Assembly (NCBI GenBank): GCA_964440795.1
Contig: CAYTTQ010000115.1
Span: 1-6,786 of the forward strand
DNA from: C00003060 sp964440795
Lineage (GTDB): Bacteria; Desulfobacterota; Desulfobacteria; Desulfobacterales; C00003060
Length of the DNA: 6,786 nt
Direction of reading: 5' to 3'
The notes below the pieces were generated by a model. The model saw nothing but the letters and a program-made list of their open reading frames with translations. It ran no database searches and had not been told where the DNA came from. A program made the position numbers and the translations under genes. This document shows, one piece after another, positions 1-5,222 of the stretch (position 1 is its first letter; each line of letters opens with the position of its first letter).

Positions 1-189
1 GTACGTGCTCTGGTTGGGATGTTCAATAATATCATGTAATCCGCCCTCTTCAATAGAAAGAATCTAGTTGTCAGTAAAGGGACAGGCTGGTATATTGTCA
101 ATAGGCCAAACCCTGAATTGGCGATTGAAAGGCCTTTAAGAAGAGGCCATGTTGTAGATTCTCACAATAAATGGACCGCTTTTTCCTGA
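1..189 (+). pseudogene. Tail of a decayed open frame, function unknown
   Basis: Frame 1 is open from base 40 to the TGA at 187-189 and reads like real protein, including the stretch KGTGWYIVNRPNPELAIERP and an ending DSHNKWTAFS. The same frame is also open from base 1 until a TAA at 37-39. There is no ATG, GTG or good ribosome site between that TAA and the protein-like part. The simplest reading is the 3' end of a gene that enters from the left and carries a nonsense mutation or a nearby frameshift. I do not recognise the family. It could also be a chance open frame. It lies just downstream, on the opposite strand, of a broken transposase, which fits a region of insertion damage. Confidence 0.3.
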
Positions 190-213
190 TTATTTTGAAC
201 GAGTATAGGATTT

Positions 214-312
214 TTAATCCCCCCCATCGTAACAGGCATCCGGATTTGAGAACCTGGCATCGAACTCGATTTCCGATCTCGGGAAATCTTCGGTAATGAT
301 AACGTCTGACAT
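214..312 (-). pseudogene. N-terminal remnant of IS1595-family transposase
   Basis: From an ATG at 312 the minus strand encodes 32 residues and then TAA at 216-214. The first 28 residues include TEDFPRSEIEFDARF followed by SNPDACY. This matches the way IS1595-type transposases begin: a short FP..E.EF..RF segment and an ACxxYL helix ahead of the zinc ribbon and the ISXO2-like DDE domain. After Cys27-Tyr28 the reading breaks into a run of seven G (219-225) and stops, so the zinc ribbon and catalytic domain are missing. The ribosome site AAAGGAGG sits just before the start and looks functional, so a 32-residue peptide could still be made. Family assignment is by pattern from a short stretch. No matching terminal inverted repeats were found, so the other end of the element seems to be lost or replaced. 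Confidence 0.6.
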
Positions 313-348
313 GGTGGCCTCCTTTTTCTTTGAGTGTGAGGCCATCAT
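311..348 (-). promoter_or_regulatory. Hairpin over transposase ribosome site and start
   Basis: Bases 311-321 (ATGGTGGCCTC) and 338-348 (GAGGCCATCAT) form an 11-bp inverted repeat with one mismatch and a 16-base loop. In minus-strand RNA the loop and 3' arm contain the AAAGGAGG ribosome site and the AUG of the transposase remnant. Read-through transcripts that include the whole repeat would hide the start, while a transcript starting inside the repeat would not. This is a known way for insertion sequences to avoid activation by outside promoters. Its role here is inferred from the fold only. Confidence 0.4.
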
Positions 349-447
349 AACCCGATGGTGTGACAGATCCGGTAACAAACAACTGAACTCACTGGAGCTT
401 CATAGAGAACCGCAAAACTTTATTCGTAAAAGGAGCGTGCACCGCAA

Positions 448-1620
448 GTGCCAGCCAAAATTTCAGTAGCTATAATTGGTGGGGGTGTCATAGGCTGTTC
501 TATAGCCAAAGAACTTTCTTCCTTTTGTTCAGATGTGTTCGTCTTTGAAAAAAATCCGAGTATACGGCAAGGAGAGAATCAGTCGACTCGCAATTCTGGT
601 GTGATACATTCAGGTGTATATTATGATCAGCAAACTCGGCCTCAAAAGGCGGCGCTTTGTGTAGAAGGGAACAGACTTCTGCATAAGTTCTGTGCTAGTC
701 ATAAGATTCCCAGCTTAAAAACTGGCAAGTTAATTGTAGCAACAACTCAGGGCGAGGAAGAGATTCTAGAAGAATACCTCGGGCGAGCAAAAGAAAATGA
801 AGTGCCGAACGTTGAAATAATTCCTGGAAAATCGGTCTTGAAGCTGGAACCTAGCGTCACTGCCAAATCGGCCTTATTAGTTCCCAGCGCTGGGATTATC
901 GATGCCCCTTCGCTGCTCTACCGACTCCATACTATTGCGAGCAATGCCGGGGTTCATTTCATGGTACAAACTGAAGTTCTCGAACTCAACTTAAAGAGAG
1001 ACGCTGTGAACACGGTATTTAGGTATTTTGATGGCACAATAGATGAAGTGGATGCAGTGGTGGCAATTAATGCTGGAGGAATACATGCCGATTCTTTGGC
1101 ACGTCAATTGAATCCGGACTCTCCTTATGTAATTGACCCCGTAAGAGGAGAAAGCTACAAGTTCTACAGTCATAAGCGTCCCGGATTAAGAGTCCTACAC
1201 AAGAACATTTATCCTACGCCTGAAGTTATCGAGACGCCGCATGGCAAGCATTTTACAGTGGGTGTTCACCTGACTCCGACGTTCGAAGACTTGTCTTATC
1301 CACCTCGCTTGGGTTCTACGGTGACGGTGGGCCCAAAACTTTCACCGGTGAAAGACCTCGAATCTTGGCGGGGAGACTGGATACCAGCTAAAGTTTTTAG
1401 TGACCAAGTAAATAGATACTTTCCCGCATTAAGTGAAGATGATTTGGTTTGGCATCAAGCTGGTGTTCAAGCTCGTCTCAAAGATCATCCAGATTTCGTT
1501 ATAGAGAAAGATCCTATATACCCTCAGTTTGTAAATCTTGTTGGAATAGACAGCCCGGGATTAACCGCCTGCCTTTCTATAGCCCGGGAAGTTGCAAGAA
1601 TTGTGGCCGAACAACTCTGA
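448..1620 (+). CDS. lhgO: L-2-hydroxyglutarate dehydrogenase/oxidase family FAD enzyme
   Basis: A 390-residue protein of the DAO/FAD-dependent oxidoreductase fold. Enzymes of this group oxidise L-2-hydroxyglutarate to 2-oxoglutarate and pass electrons to the quinone pool or to oxygen. The N-terminal dinucleotide-binding loop is GGGVIG (11-16) with the acidic end of strand 2 at VFEK (32-35). STRNSGVIHSGVYY (46-59) is the family FAD/substrate motif. NAGG (208-211), RGESYKF (233-239), GVHLTP (272-277) and the C-terminal GIDSPGLTACLSIA (366-379) all match L2HGDH/LhgO proteins, and the length is normal. The start is GTG at 448, with AAAAGGAG at 428-435, a rather long 12-base gap; no better start lies upstream in frame. 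No clear promoter is visible and no partner gene is adjacent, so it looks monocistronic. It is more AT-rich by eye than the MBL gene and is preceded by insertion debris, so horizontal gain is possible. A related substrate such as another 2-hydroxyacid cannot be excluded. Confidence 0.85.
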   Translation: MPAKISVAIIGGGVIGCSIAKELSSFCSDVFVFEKNPSIRQGENQSTRNSGVIHSGVYYDQQTRPQKAALCVEGNRLLHKFCASHKIPSLKTGKLIVATTQGEEEILEEYLGRAKENEVPNVEIIPGKSVLKLEPSVTAKSALLVPSAGIIDAPSLLYRLHTIASNAGVHFMVQTEVLELNLKRDAVNTVFRYFDGTIDEVDAVVAINAGGIHADSLARQLNPDSPYVIDPVRGESYKFYSHKRPGLRVLHKNIYPTPEVIETPHGKHFTVGVHLTPTFEDLSYPPRLGSTVTVGPKLSPVKDLESWRGDWIPAKVFSDQVNRYFPALSEDDLVWHQAGVQARLKDHPDFVIEKDPIYPQFVNLVGIDSPGLTACLSIAREVARIVAEQL

Positions 1621-1627
1621 ATTGAAG

Positions 1628-1743
1628 GAGGATTGGGGGTCGCATCGCAATTATTACACAAGAACAAAAAAAAAAGCTTTTAGCCGCAGACACACGCCGA
1701 CGGACGCAGACGATAGTGCCGACAGGTTTGTCGGCACTGAGGG
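1628..1743. repeat. Dispersed repeat, copy A (116 bp)
   Basis: This stretch starts eight bases after the stop of the oxidoreductase gene and is almost identical to 2627-2759 in the same orientation. Shared blocks include GGGGGTCGCATCGCAATTAT, an A-rich tract, TTTTAGCCGCAGAC and ACGCCGACGGACGCAGACGA. It ends in a perfect 10-bp hairpin, AGTGCCGACA (1715-1724) with loop GGTT and TGTCGGCACT (1729-1738). Copy A lacks 20 bases that copy B carries after GCCGCAGAC. The following bases to 1874 hold a small TGCCC-TTC-GGGCA hairpin and no gene that I can support. The hairpin has no T-run, so it is not a standard terminator for the upstream gene. Confidence 0.85.
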
Positions 1744-1874
1744 TGCCGTGCCCTTCGGGCAAGAGAGAAATAGAGAAAGGGACAAGGTGCACGGCGCAAG
1801 GTATAAGGTTTGAGAGGTTCATGGCTTCTGACTCCTACCGCCTGAGCAAGGTGGGAATGGGTACGGTGGCGCTT

Positions 1875-2297
1875 TCAGCAGATGGTGGTTAAACCCAGTG
1901 CCTTGAAATCGTAATCAAAAGAAATCGCCGGCATGTCCTTGAGTGCTCCGGAGATAAGAACATGCGATAGGGCATCTACAAAAGAAATACTTCTGTCTTT
2001 GCCAAAAAGATTGAACAGGGCGATGGCTTGATGGTGTTGGCTTTCTGTAGAATTAATAATTCTATAGAGATCAATCGATTGATTGAAGGTGAGAGCCTCT
2101 CTGTAGCCATATTGGTAGAGAAGAACGGTCATGGCCTCGGAGATAATGAACCAACATGTATGGATTTTGATTCGGTTTTCCTTGATCTGTTTGAAGAGTT
2201 CTAAGGCACGTTTGTGTTTTTTGTCCTTCTTTGAAAACAAAGCTATAAAGAAGCCGGCATCGCAATAAACTGCAGTGAAACCATTTAGCGTTTGCAC
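1875..2297 (-). CDS. VapC-like PIN-domain toxin
   Basis: A 140-residue PIN-domain protein, probably a metal-dependent endoribonuclease toxin that acts in the cytoplasm on tRNA, rRNA or mRNA until bound by its antitoxin. The PIN acidic residues are all visible. From the chosen start they are the Asp of YCDAGFFIALF near residue 14, the Glu of ISEAMTVL near 53, the Asp of SFVDALSHV near 108, and the Asp residues of SFDYDFKALGL near 127-129. The open frame extends upstream to an ATG at 2378, but that part lies inside the antitoxin gene. The GTG at 2297 begins one base after the antitoxin TAA (2301-2299), gives a normal VapC length and starts just before the first PIN strand. Tight spacing suggests translational coupling, as no strong ribosome site is seen. 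All active-site acids are kept, so the toxin looks active. The cellular target cannot be told from sequence. Confidence 0.8.
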   Translation of the reverse strand: MQTLNGFTAVYCDAGFFIALFSKKDKKHKRALELFKQIKENRIKIHTCWFIISEAMTVLLYQYGYREALTFNQSIDLYRIINSTESQHHQAIALFNLFGKDRSISFVDALSHVLISGALKDMPAISFDYDFKALGLTTIC

Positions 2298-2298
2298 A

Positions 2299-2550
2299 TT
2301 ATTTCTTCCCGTACAAGATAGACTTATAATTTTGAGCTGATGCCTGTAATCTTCCTTTTGGTTCCGGCAGGTCCTCAATAGAGTCCAAGACTTTTTGGTA
2401 TCGATTCATTTCCCCAACTAATTCAATTCGCGCATAGGCCTTGCCTCTTTTGTTGATTTGCATGACCTCACCAGGCCTTAAGAGCTTGTCCAAGTGGGTC
2501 AGTTTGGAGCGAACCTCACTGATTTTCATCTTTGATACCGAGCCTTGCAT
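2299..2550 (-). CDS. Phd/YefM-like antitoxin of the PIN toxin
   Basis: An 83-residue protein encoded just ahead of the PIN toxin. MKISEVRSKLTHLDKLL (8-24) followed by PGEVMQINKRGKAYARIEL (26-44) has the order typical of Phd/YefM antitoxins, where an SExR..L helix is followed by a 'GE.v.I.kRGKp.Ari.l' beta segment that dimerises and binds DNA. The charged C-terminal half (about 48-83), ending NYKSILYGKK, would be the flexible part that wraps and blocks the toxin. The ATG at 2550 is favoured over the internal ATG at 2529 because AAAGGAGG (2558-2565) lies seven bases ahead of it. The antitoxin-first order, 1-base gap to the toxin and own promoter at 2586-2614 make a standard type II operon, probably autorepressed. 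A VapB-type AbrB fold is less likely given the RGKAYARIEL signature. Confidence 0.78.
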   Translation of the reverse strand: MQGSVSKMKISEVRSKLTHLDKLLRPGEVMQINKRGKAYARIELVGEMNRYQKVLDSIEDLPEPKGRLQASAQNYKSILYGKK

Positions 2551-2568
2551 GGCAACACCTCCTTTATA

Positions 2569-2605
2569 GTGTACAACTGTGGGTTATATTAGGCCATCGT
2601 GTACA
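2569..2605. promoter_or_regulatory. Paired GTGTACA sites, candidate antitoxin operator
   Basis: GTGTACA occurs at 2569-2575 and again at 2599-2605, exactly 30 bp apart, about three helical turns. One copy lies between the -35 and -10 boxes and the other just past the expected transcript start. The core TGTACA is its own reverse complement. Phd-type antitoxins usually bind short palindromes over their own promoter, so these are the best operator candidates. Binding itself is inferred. Confidence 0.45.
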
Positions 2606-2614
2606 GATTGTCAA
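2586..2614 (-). promoter_or_regulatory. Sigma-70 promoter of the toxin-antitoxin operon
   Basis: On the minus strand TTGACA (2614-2609) is a perfect -35 box, followed by 17 bases and TAATAT (2591-2586), a near-perfect -10 box. The transcript should start around 2579, giving a leader of about 28 bases that contains AAAGGAGG before the antitoxin ATG. The -35 box is only 12 bases from the edge of repeat copy B. Confidence 0.8.
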
Positions 2615-2626
2615 GCTGATAATTCT

Positions 2627-2759
2627 GAGGATTGGGGGTCGCATCGCAATTATTACACAAGAACAAAAAAAGATTTTAGCCGCAGACCCGCCTACGGCAC
2701 GGCAGGCACACGCCGACGGACGCAGACGATAGTGCCGACAGGCTTGTCGGCACTGAGGG
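2627..2759. repeat. Dispersed repeat, copy B (133 bp)
   Basis: Direct copy of the repeat at 1628-1743, beginning GAGGATTGGGGG and ending in the same 10-bp hairpin, AGTGCCGACA (2731-2740), loop GGCT, TGTCGGCACT (2745-2754). Differences are a shorter A-tract with one or two substitutions near it, one base in the hairpin loop, and 20 extra bases CCGCCTACGGCACGGCAGGC at 2688-2707. The two copies bracket the toxin-antitoxin operon. Open frames on either strand here are low-complexity readings of the repeat and are not supported as genes. Confidence 0.85.
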
Positions 2760-2948
2760 GGGCGAATTGGAATCGCATCATAATTATTAATGTAGATGCC
2801 GGGTCGGACCAAGTTAGTCGTTTGACTCGACTGATAAATCATCGCGATTATGGCCCTATTCACGGCTTAGAGAGCCCTTTTCACCCTAAAATGACACTTG
2901 TAAGATCGAGCCGTTTTGGGTAAAAATTCGGAGTGCAGGTGGAAAGTG
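2760..2948. other. Non-coding stretch, no supported gene
   Basis: Apart from a degenerate echo of the repeat at 2766-2789, I see nothing recognisable. The plus strand is open up to a TAA at 2921-2923 and the minus strand is open across part of it, but neither frame shows a family motif, a good ribosome site or a plausible start outside the repeat. It may be decayed coding sequence. Confidence 0.4.
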
Positions 2949-3221
2949 TTAGGATACAAGGGAGGAAAAGCCGTGGATCATTGGATTGAAGATTTGGGTT
3001 TCCTTCAGTGTGTAATCGTCCCTTCCATGGATTCGGGGATACGCCCCTTGACTAATGATATCAAACGGGTCCCATTCACTTTTGTAGTTTTTCAATTCAC
3101 TCAGGGAAAACGGCAGCAGGGTCAGTACTGCGGTTCTCCCGGCCAATGTTTGGCTGATTCGAGTAATTCGTCGGTAATTTGTCTTCGGATCATGAAATGA
3201 TACGACCACGAAAATCGGAAT
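2949..3221 (-). pseudogene. Internal fragment of an AAA_14/DUF4143 ATPase
   Basis: The minus-strand reading contains NYRRITRISQTLAGRTAV, then LTLLPFSLSELK, and about 15 residues later GAYPRIHGRD. In AAA_14/DUF4143 ATPases a sensor segment (GSQN-like) is followed by 'ISQ(S/T)LAGRTAv..LLPFSL.EL' and then 'G.YPRIhD', so order and spacing fit. The Walker A and B part that should come before it is absent, with GC-rich repeat sequence in its place. After HGRD (near 3018) the family match ends and a further 22 unrelated codons run to the TAA at 2951-2949. The piece is therefore cut at both ends and cannot be a working ATPase. The frame stays open upstream to an ATG at 3455, but that part runs through hairpins and repeats and has no family match. 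Its motifs differ from the complete ATPase at 3654-4979, so it is not a simple duplicate of it. Confidence 0.6.
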
Positions 3222-3653
3222 ATCGCAAGTTGAAGTTTGAATTTTCAGGTTTTGGACAGGATCTACCCCGCCGGGTGCGGGGCCCCGAGGGCGGGATCTC
3301 CACTTCGCTACGACAGGCAAGAATTTACAGGATCTTTTGGCCCGGCTGGACGCCGGACTTGCTATTTTATGGGCGTATTTCCAGCGATTGAAGTTTTGAC
3401 AGGTTAAGCAGTTATCGTGATCTGGGGAGTTTTTGTTTTTTGCTATATCATACACTGCCCGATATTGGATACCTGCATGAAAGATTTTTATTTTGTGGAG
3501 TCCGGGGCATATTTCATTCCAAATCTCTTAAATGTTCACGGCACAGCCATTAGTCTCTGACCTGGCCCAAAGGACCAGGATTTCGTTGTTACAAAAATTA
3601 AAACGCCTCCACGGTGAAGGATAAAAAAATCGTAACAGAGTGCTTTTGAGCAC
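3222..3653. other. Intergenic stretch with GC-rich hairpins and ACAGG repeats
   Basis: No gene is supported here. Visible structures are a CCCCGC-CGGGT-GCGGGG hairpin (3266-3282), a CCGGC-TGGAC-GCCGG hairpin (3342-3356), and ACAGGATCT repeated at 3256-3264 and 3327-3335, with further GACAGG at 3312-3317 and 3395-3400. An 8-bp imperfect hairpin lies at 3561-3579, with a G-T pair in minus-strand RNA and no T-run after it. The GC-rich part stands out against the AT-rich flanks and looks like inserted repeat DNA next to the broken ATPase fragment. Confidence 0.5.
3623..3653 (-). terminator. Weak terminator-like hairpin after the ATPase gene
   Basis: Just past the TAG of the ATPase gene, minus-strand RNA can form GTGCT-CAAA-AGCAC (3653-3640). 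A run of seven T follows about ten bases later (3629-3623). A five-pair stem with a distant T-run is a poor intrinsic terminator, so this is only a possibility. Confidence 0.3.
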
Positions 3654-4979
3654 CTAATGCTGCCCCCGCATTCCCGCTATCAGCTCTGGAAACAGGCTCA
3701 CGGCGTAAAGAGGGAGATTCACGAGTTCATCTTGCCGCTTGAGATTGAGCAGTGTTGTTCGTGTAAGTGCCAAGGGGGAAAATCTTTTGCCGAAAGATTT
3801 AAGGCTTTTGCTTCTGGGATTTATCCCGGCTTTGGCTTCCAAGGGCAGGACATGATCCATATATTCACAGACGAAATCAACTTCCGCCGTTCCGGCACTC
3901 TGCCAATAGAAAAGGTCCAATCCCTTTACTGCTTTCAGCTGCTGGGCAACATAATTTTCGACAAGGGATCCTTCAAACTCCCGAAAGATTCGATGTCCTT
4001 GGATCATCAACTTCGGGGCGATTCCGGCCATCGCGCCCAAAAGGCCAACATCTAACGCATAGATCTTGAAGATGTTATTGTCCAAATAGGCTTTCAACGG
4101 TTGTTTCGCAGACTTGACCCGAAAAGATCGCATGATGAGTCCGGATCTTTCCAGCCATTCAAGCGCGTTTTCAAAATCGCGACGCCGGGCACTTCTTCTA
4201 AGTGAGGAAAACACGAACTTCTTGTTTTCCTTAGCCAATTGCTGGGGTATGATATCCCAAAGCATGCCCAACTTCGGGATGTCCGGGGCAGAAGCGTATT
4301 TGGCGAAATCCAGAGCGTAGCCTTTGAGGATTTCATCTTGTATCTCCCTGACGCCATAAGGATCTCTACTTGCGGCATAATGCTGAACGGCTTCGGGCAT
4401 ACCACCGGTGAAATAATATTCCCGCAAGTGATTTGTGAGTTCTTTGTGCAATGGTTCCGGGAAGGGAGTGATTTCGGTGGTCTTTAGAACGTACCCTCTG
4501 AGCCGTTGGGCTCCCACAGCCTCCAGATATTCCATGAAAGTCATTGGATACAAGTCCAAAAAGCTGACTTTGCCTACGGGAAATGCCCCGGGGCCGAACA
4601 ACGTGATGCCAAGCAAGGACCCCGCTGCGGCAATGTGATACTCTGGGGTATTCTCATAGAAATATTTCAGCGATTTCAGTGCATCGTTCGAGGCCTGTAT
4701 TTCGTCAAACACGATGAGGTCTTGTCCCGGCCGAATCGGCTTGTTGGTGTACAAAGCCAGCTGTTCGATAAGCTCCGTCGGCCGGACTCTCGTGGCAAAA
4801 AAATCACCGAGTTGTGGGTCCTCTTCAAAATTGAAATAGGCCACTGTCTCGTATTCACCCTTCCCGAAAGTCTGAAGTAGATGCGTTTTTCCGGTTTGCC
4901 GGGCACCGCGTACGAGAAGCGGTTTTCGTTCGGTGGCGGTCTTCCACTTGAGGAGCTGCGCATAAGCATCACGTTTCAT
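3654..4979 (-). CDS. AAA_14/DUF4143 family ATPase
   Basis: A 441-residue ATPase of the AAA_14 plus DUF4143 group. Walker A is GARQTGKT (25-32), Walker B is LIVFDEIQ (88-95) with Asp92 and Glu93, and a sensor-like AAAGSLLG is at 117-124. DUF4143 begins around REYYFTGGMPEA (186-197). The C-terminal part carries FEGSLVENYVAQQL (335-348), AEVDFV (365-370) and LPLEAKAG (378-385), the arrangement of a PD-(D/E)XK-like fold. Length is normal and all ATP-binding residues are kept, so it looks functional. The family is abundant in bacteria and archaea, often in many copies; its cellular role is not well established, and I do not assign one. Only the ATG at 4979 fits: the first residues lead straight into the ATPase and the next Met is at 146. 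No ribosome site precedes it and the promoter predicts a leaderless transcript. Divergent from the MBL gene. Confidence 0.85.
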   Translation of the reverse strand: MKRDAYAQLLKWKTATERKPLLVRGARQTGKTHLLQTFGKGEYETVAYFNFEEDPQLGDFFATRVRPTELIEQLALYTNKPIRPGQDLIVFDEIQASNDALKSLKYFYENTPEYHIAAAGSLLGITLFGPGAFPVGKVSFLDLYPMTFMEYLEAVGAQRLRGYVLKTTEITPFPEPLHKELTNHLREYYFTGGMPEAVQHYAASRDPYGVREIQDEILKGYALDFAKYASAPDIPKLGMLWDIIPQQLAKENKKFVFSSLRRSARRRDFENALEWLERSGLIMRSFRVKSAKQPLKAYLDNNIFKIYALDVGLLGAMAGIAPKLMIQGHRIFREFEGSLVENYVAQQLKAVKGLDLFYWQSAGTAEVDFVCEYMDHVLPLEAKAGINPRSKSLKSFGKRFSPLALTRTTLLNLKRQDELVNLPLYAVSLFPELIAGMRGQH

Positions 4980-4985
4980 GTTTGA

Positions 4986-5014
4986 AATGTAGCTAATTTG
5001 CGAGAAGTTGTCAA
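4986..5014 (-). promoter_or_regulatory. Sigma-70 promoter of the ATPase, probably leaderless
   Basis: On the minus strand TTGACA (5014-5009) is a perfect -35 box, followed by exactly 17 bases and TACATT (4991-4986) as the -10 box. Only six bases, TCAAAC, separate the -10 box from the ATG at 4979, so transcription should begin at or within a base or two of the start codon. The lack of any Shine-Dalgarno sequence fits a leaderless mRNA. Confidence 0.7.
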
Positions 5015-5020
5015 TTTTAT

Positions 5021-5066
5021 GTTGGAAAAACGTGAATTGTTTCCATAAATAAGTTGGAAAAACGTG
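5021..5066. repeat. Duplicated 14-bp motif upstream of the ATPase promoter
   Basis: GTTGGAAAAACGTG occurs at 5021-5034 and again, identical, at 5053-5066, 32 bp apart. The near copy lies six bases upstream of the ATPase -35 box. Between them TTTCCA (5040-5045) is an inverted copy of the core TGGAAA (5023-5028 and 5055-5060). Position and spacing, about three helical turns, suggest a regulator-binding array for the ATPase promoter. The regulator is unknown. From 5067 to 5222 I see no gene. Confidence 0.6.
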
Positions 5067-5222
5067 CGTACGGGACCAGCAGCCAGGAGGATCGTTTCCG
5101 GGGCGGACATAAAAAGATTAAATAGGGGACAGGCAAATTATACTTCTTGAAGATAATAGATAAAGTCTGCTAAGGGTTCAGCATGGTAGCACATCTTTTA
5201 CGCAAGAAGGTAATATAAGAAG

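Noticed and set aside
98..382. 94-residue open frame on the minus strand
   Set aside because: It runs in a different frame across the IS1595 remnant, whose own frame has the ribosome site, correct start and family motif. The longer frame has no family resemblance.
2298..2378. Longer start for the PIN toxin at the ATG at 2378
   Set aside because: It would add 27 residues with no PIN character encoded inside the antitoxin gene. The GTG at 2297 directly follows the antitoxin stop and gives a normal VapC length.
1621..2760. Possible CRISPR array
   Set aside because: Only two long repeat copies exist, about 1 kb apart with genes between, so there is no repeat-spacer structure and no cas gene.
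2564..2923. Overlapping open frames on both strands (2579-2923 plus, 2564-2863 minus)
   Set aside because: Both read through the dispersed repeat, the hairpin and the toxin-antitoxin promoter, and neither has a recognisable motif. The same repeat at copy A gives similar false frames.
3222..3455. N-terminal extension of the ATPase fragment from an ATG at 3455
   Set aside because: The extension translates GC-rich hairpins and ACAGG repeats, has no Walker A motif where one is expected and no good ribosome site.
3657..4880. Plus-strand open frames opposite the ATPase gene
   Set aside because: They are antisense shadows of a complete, motif-rich ATPase reading frame and show no family features of their own.
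5123..5144. AGGGGACAGGC motif and TATACT box upstream of the MBL gene as a defined promoter or transposon end
   Set aside because: The -35 region 17 bases upstream of TATACT is a poor match, and a single short GGGGACAGGC without a partner copy cannot be called an element end.
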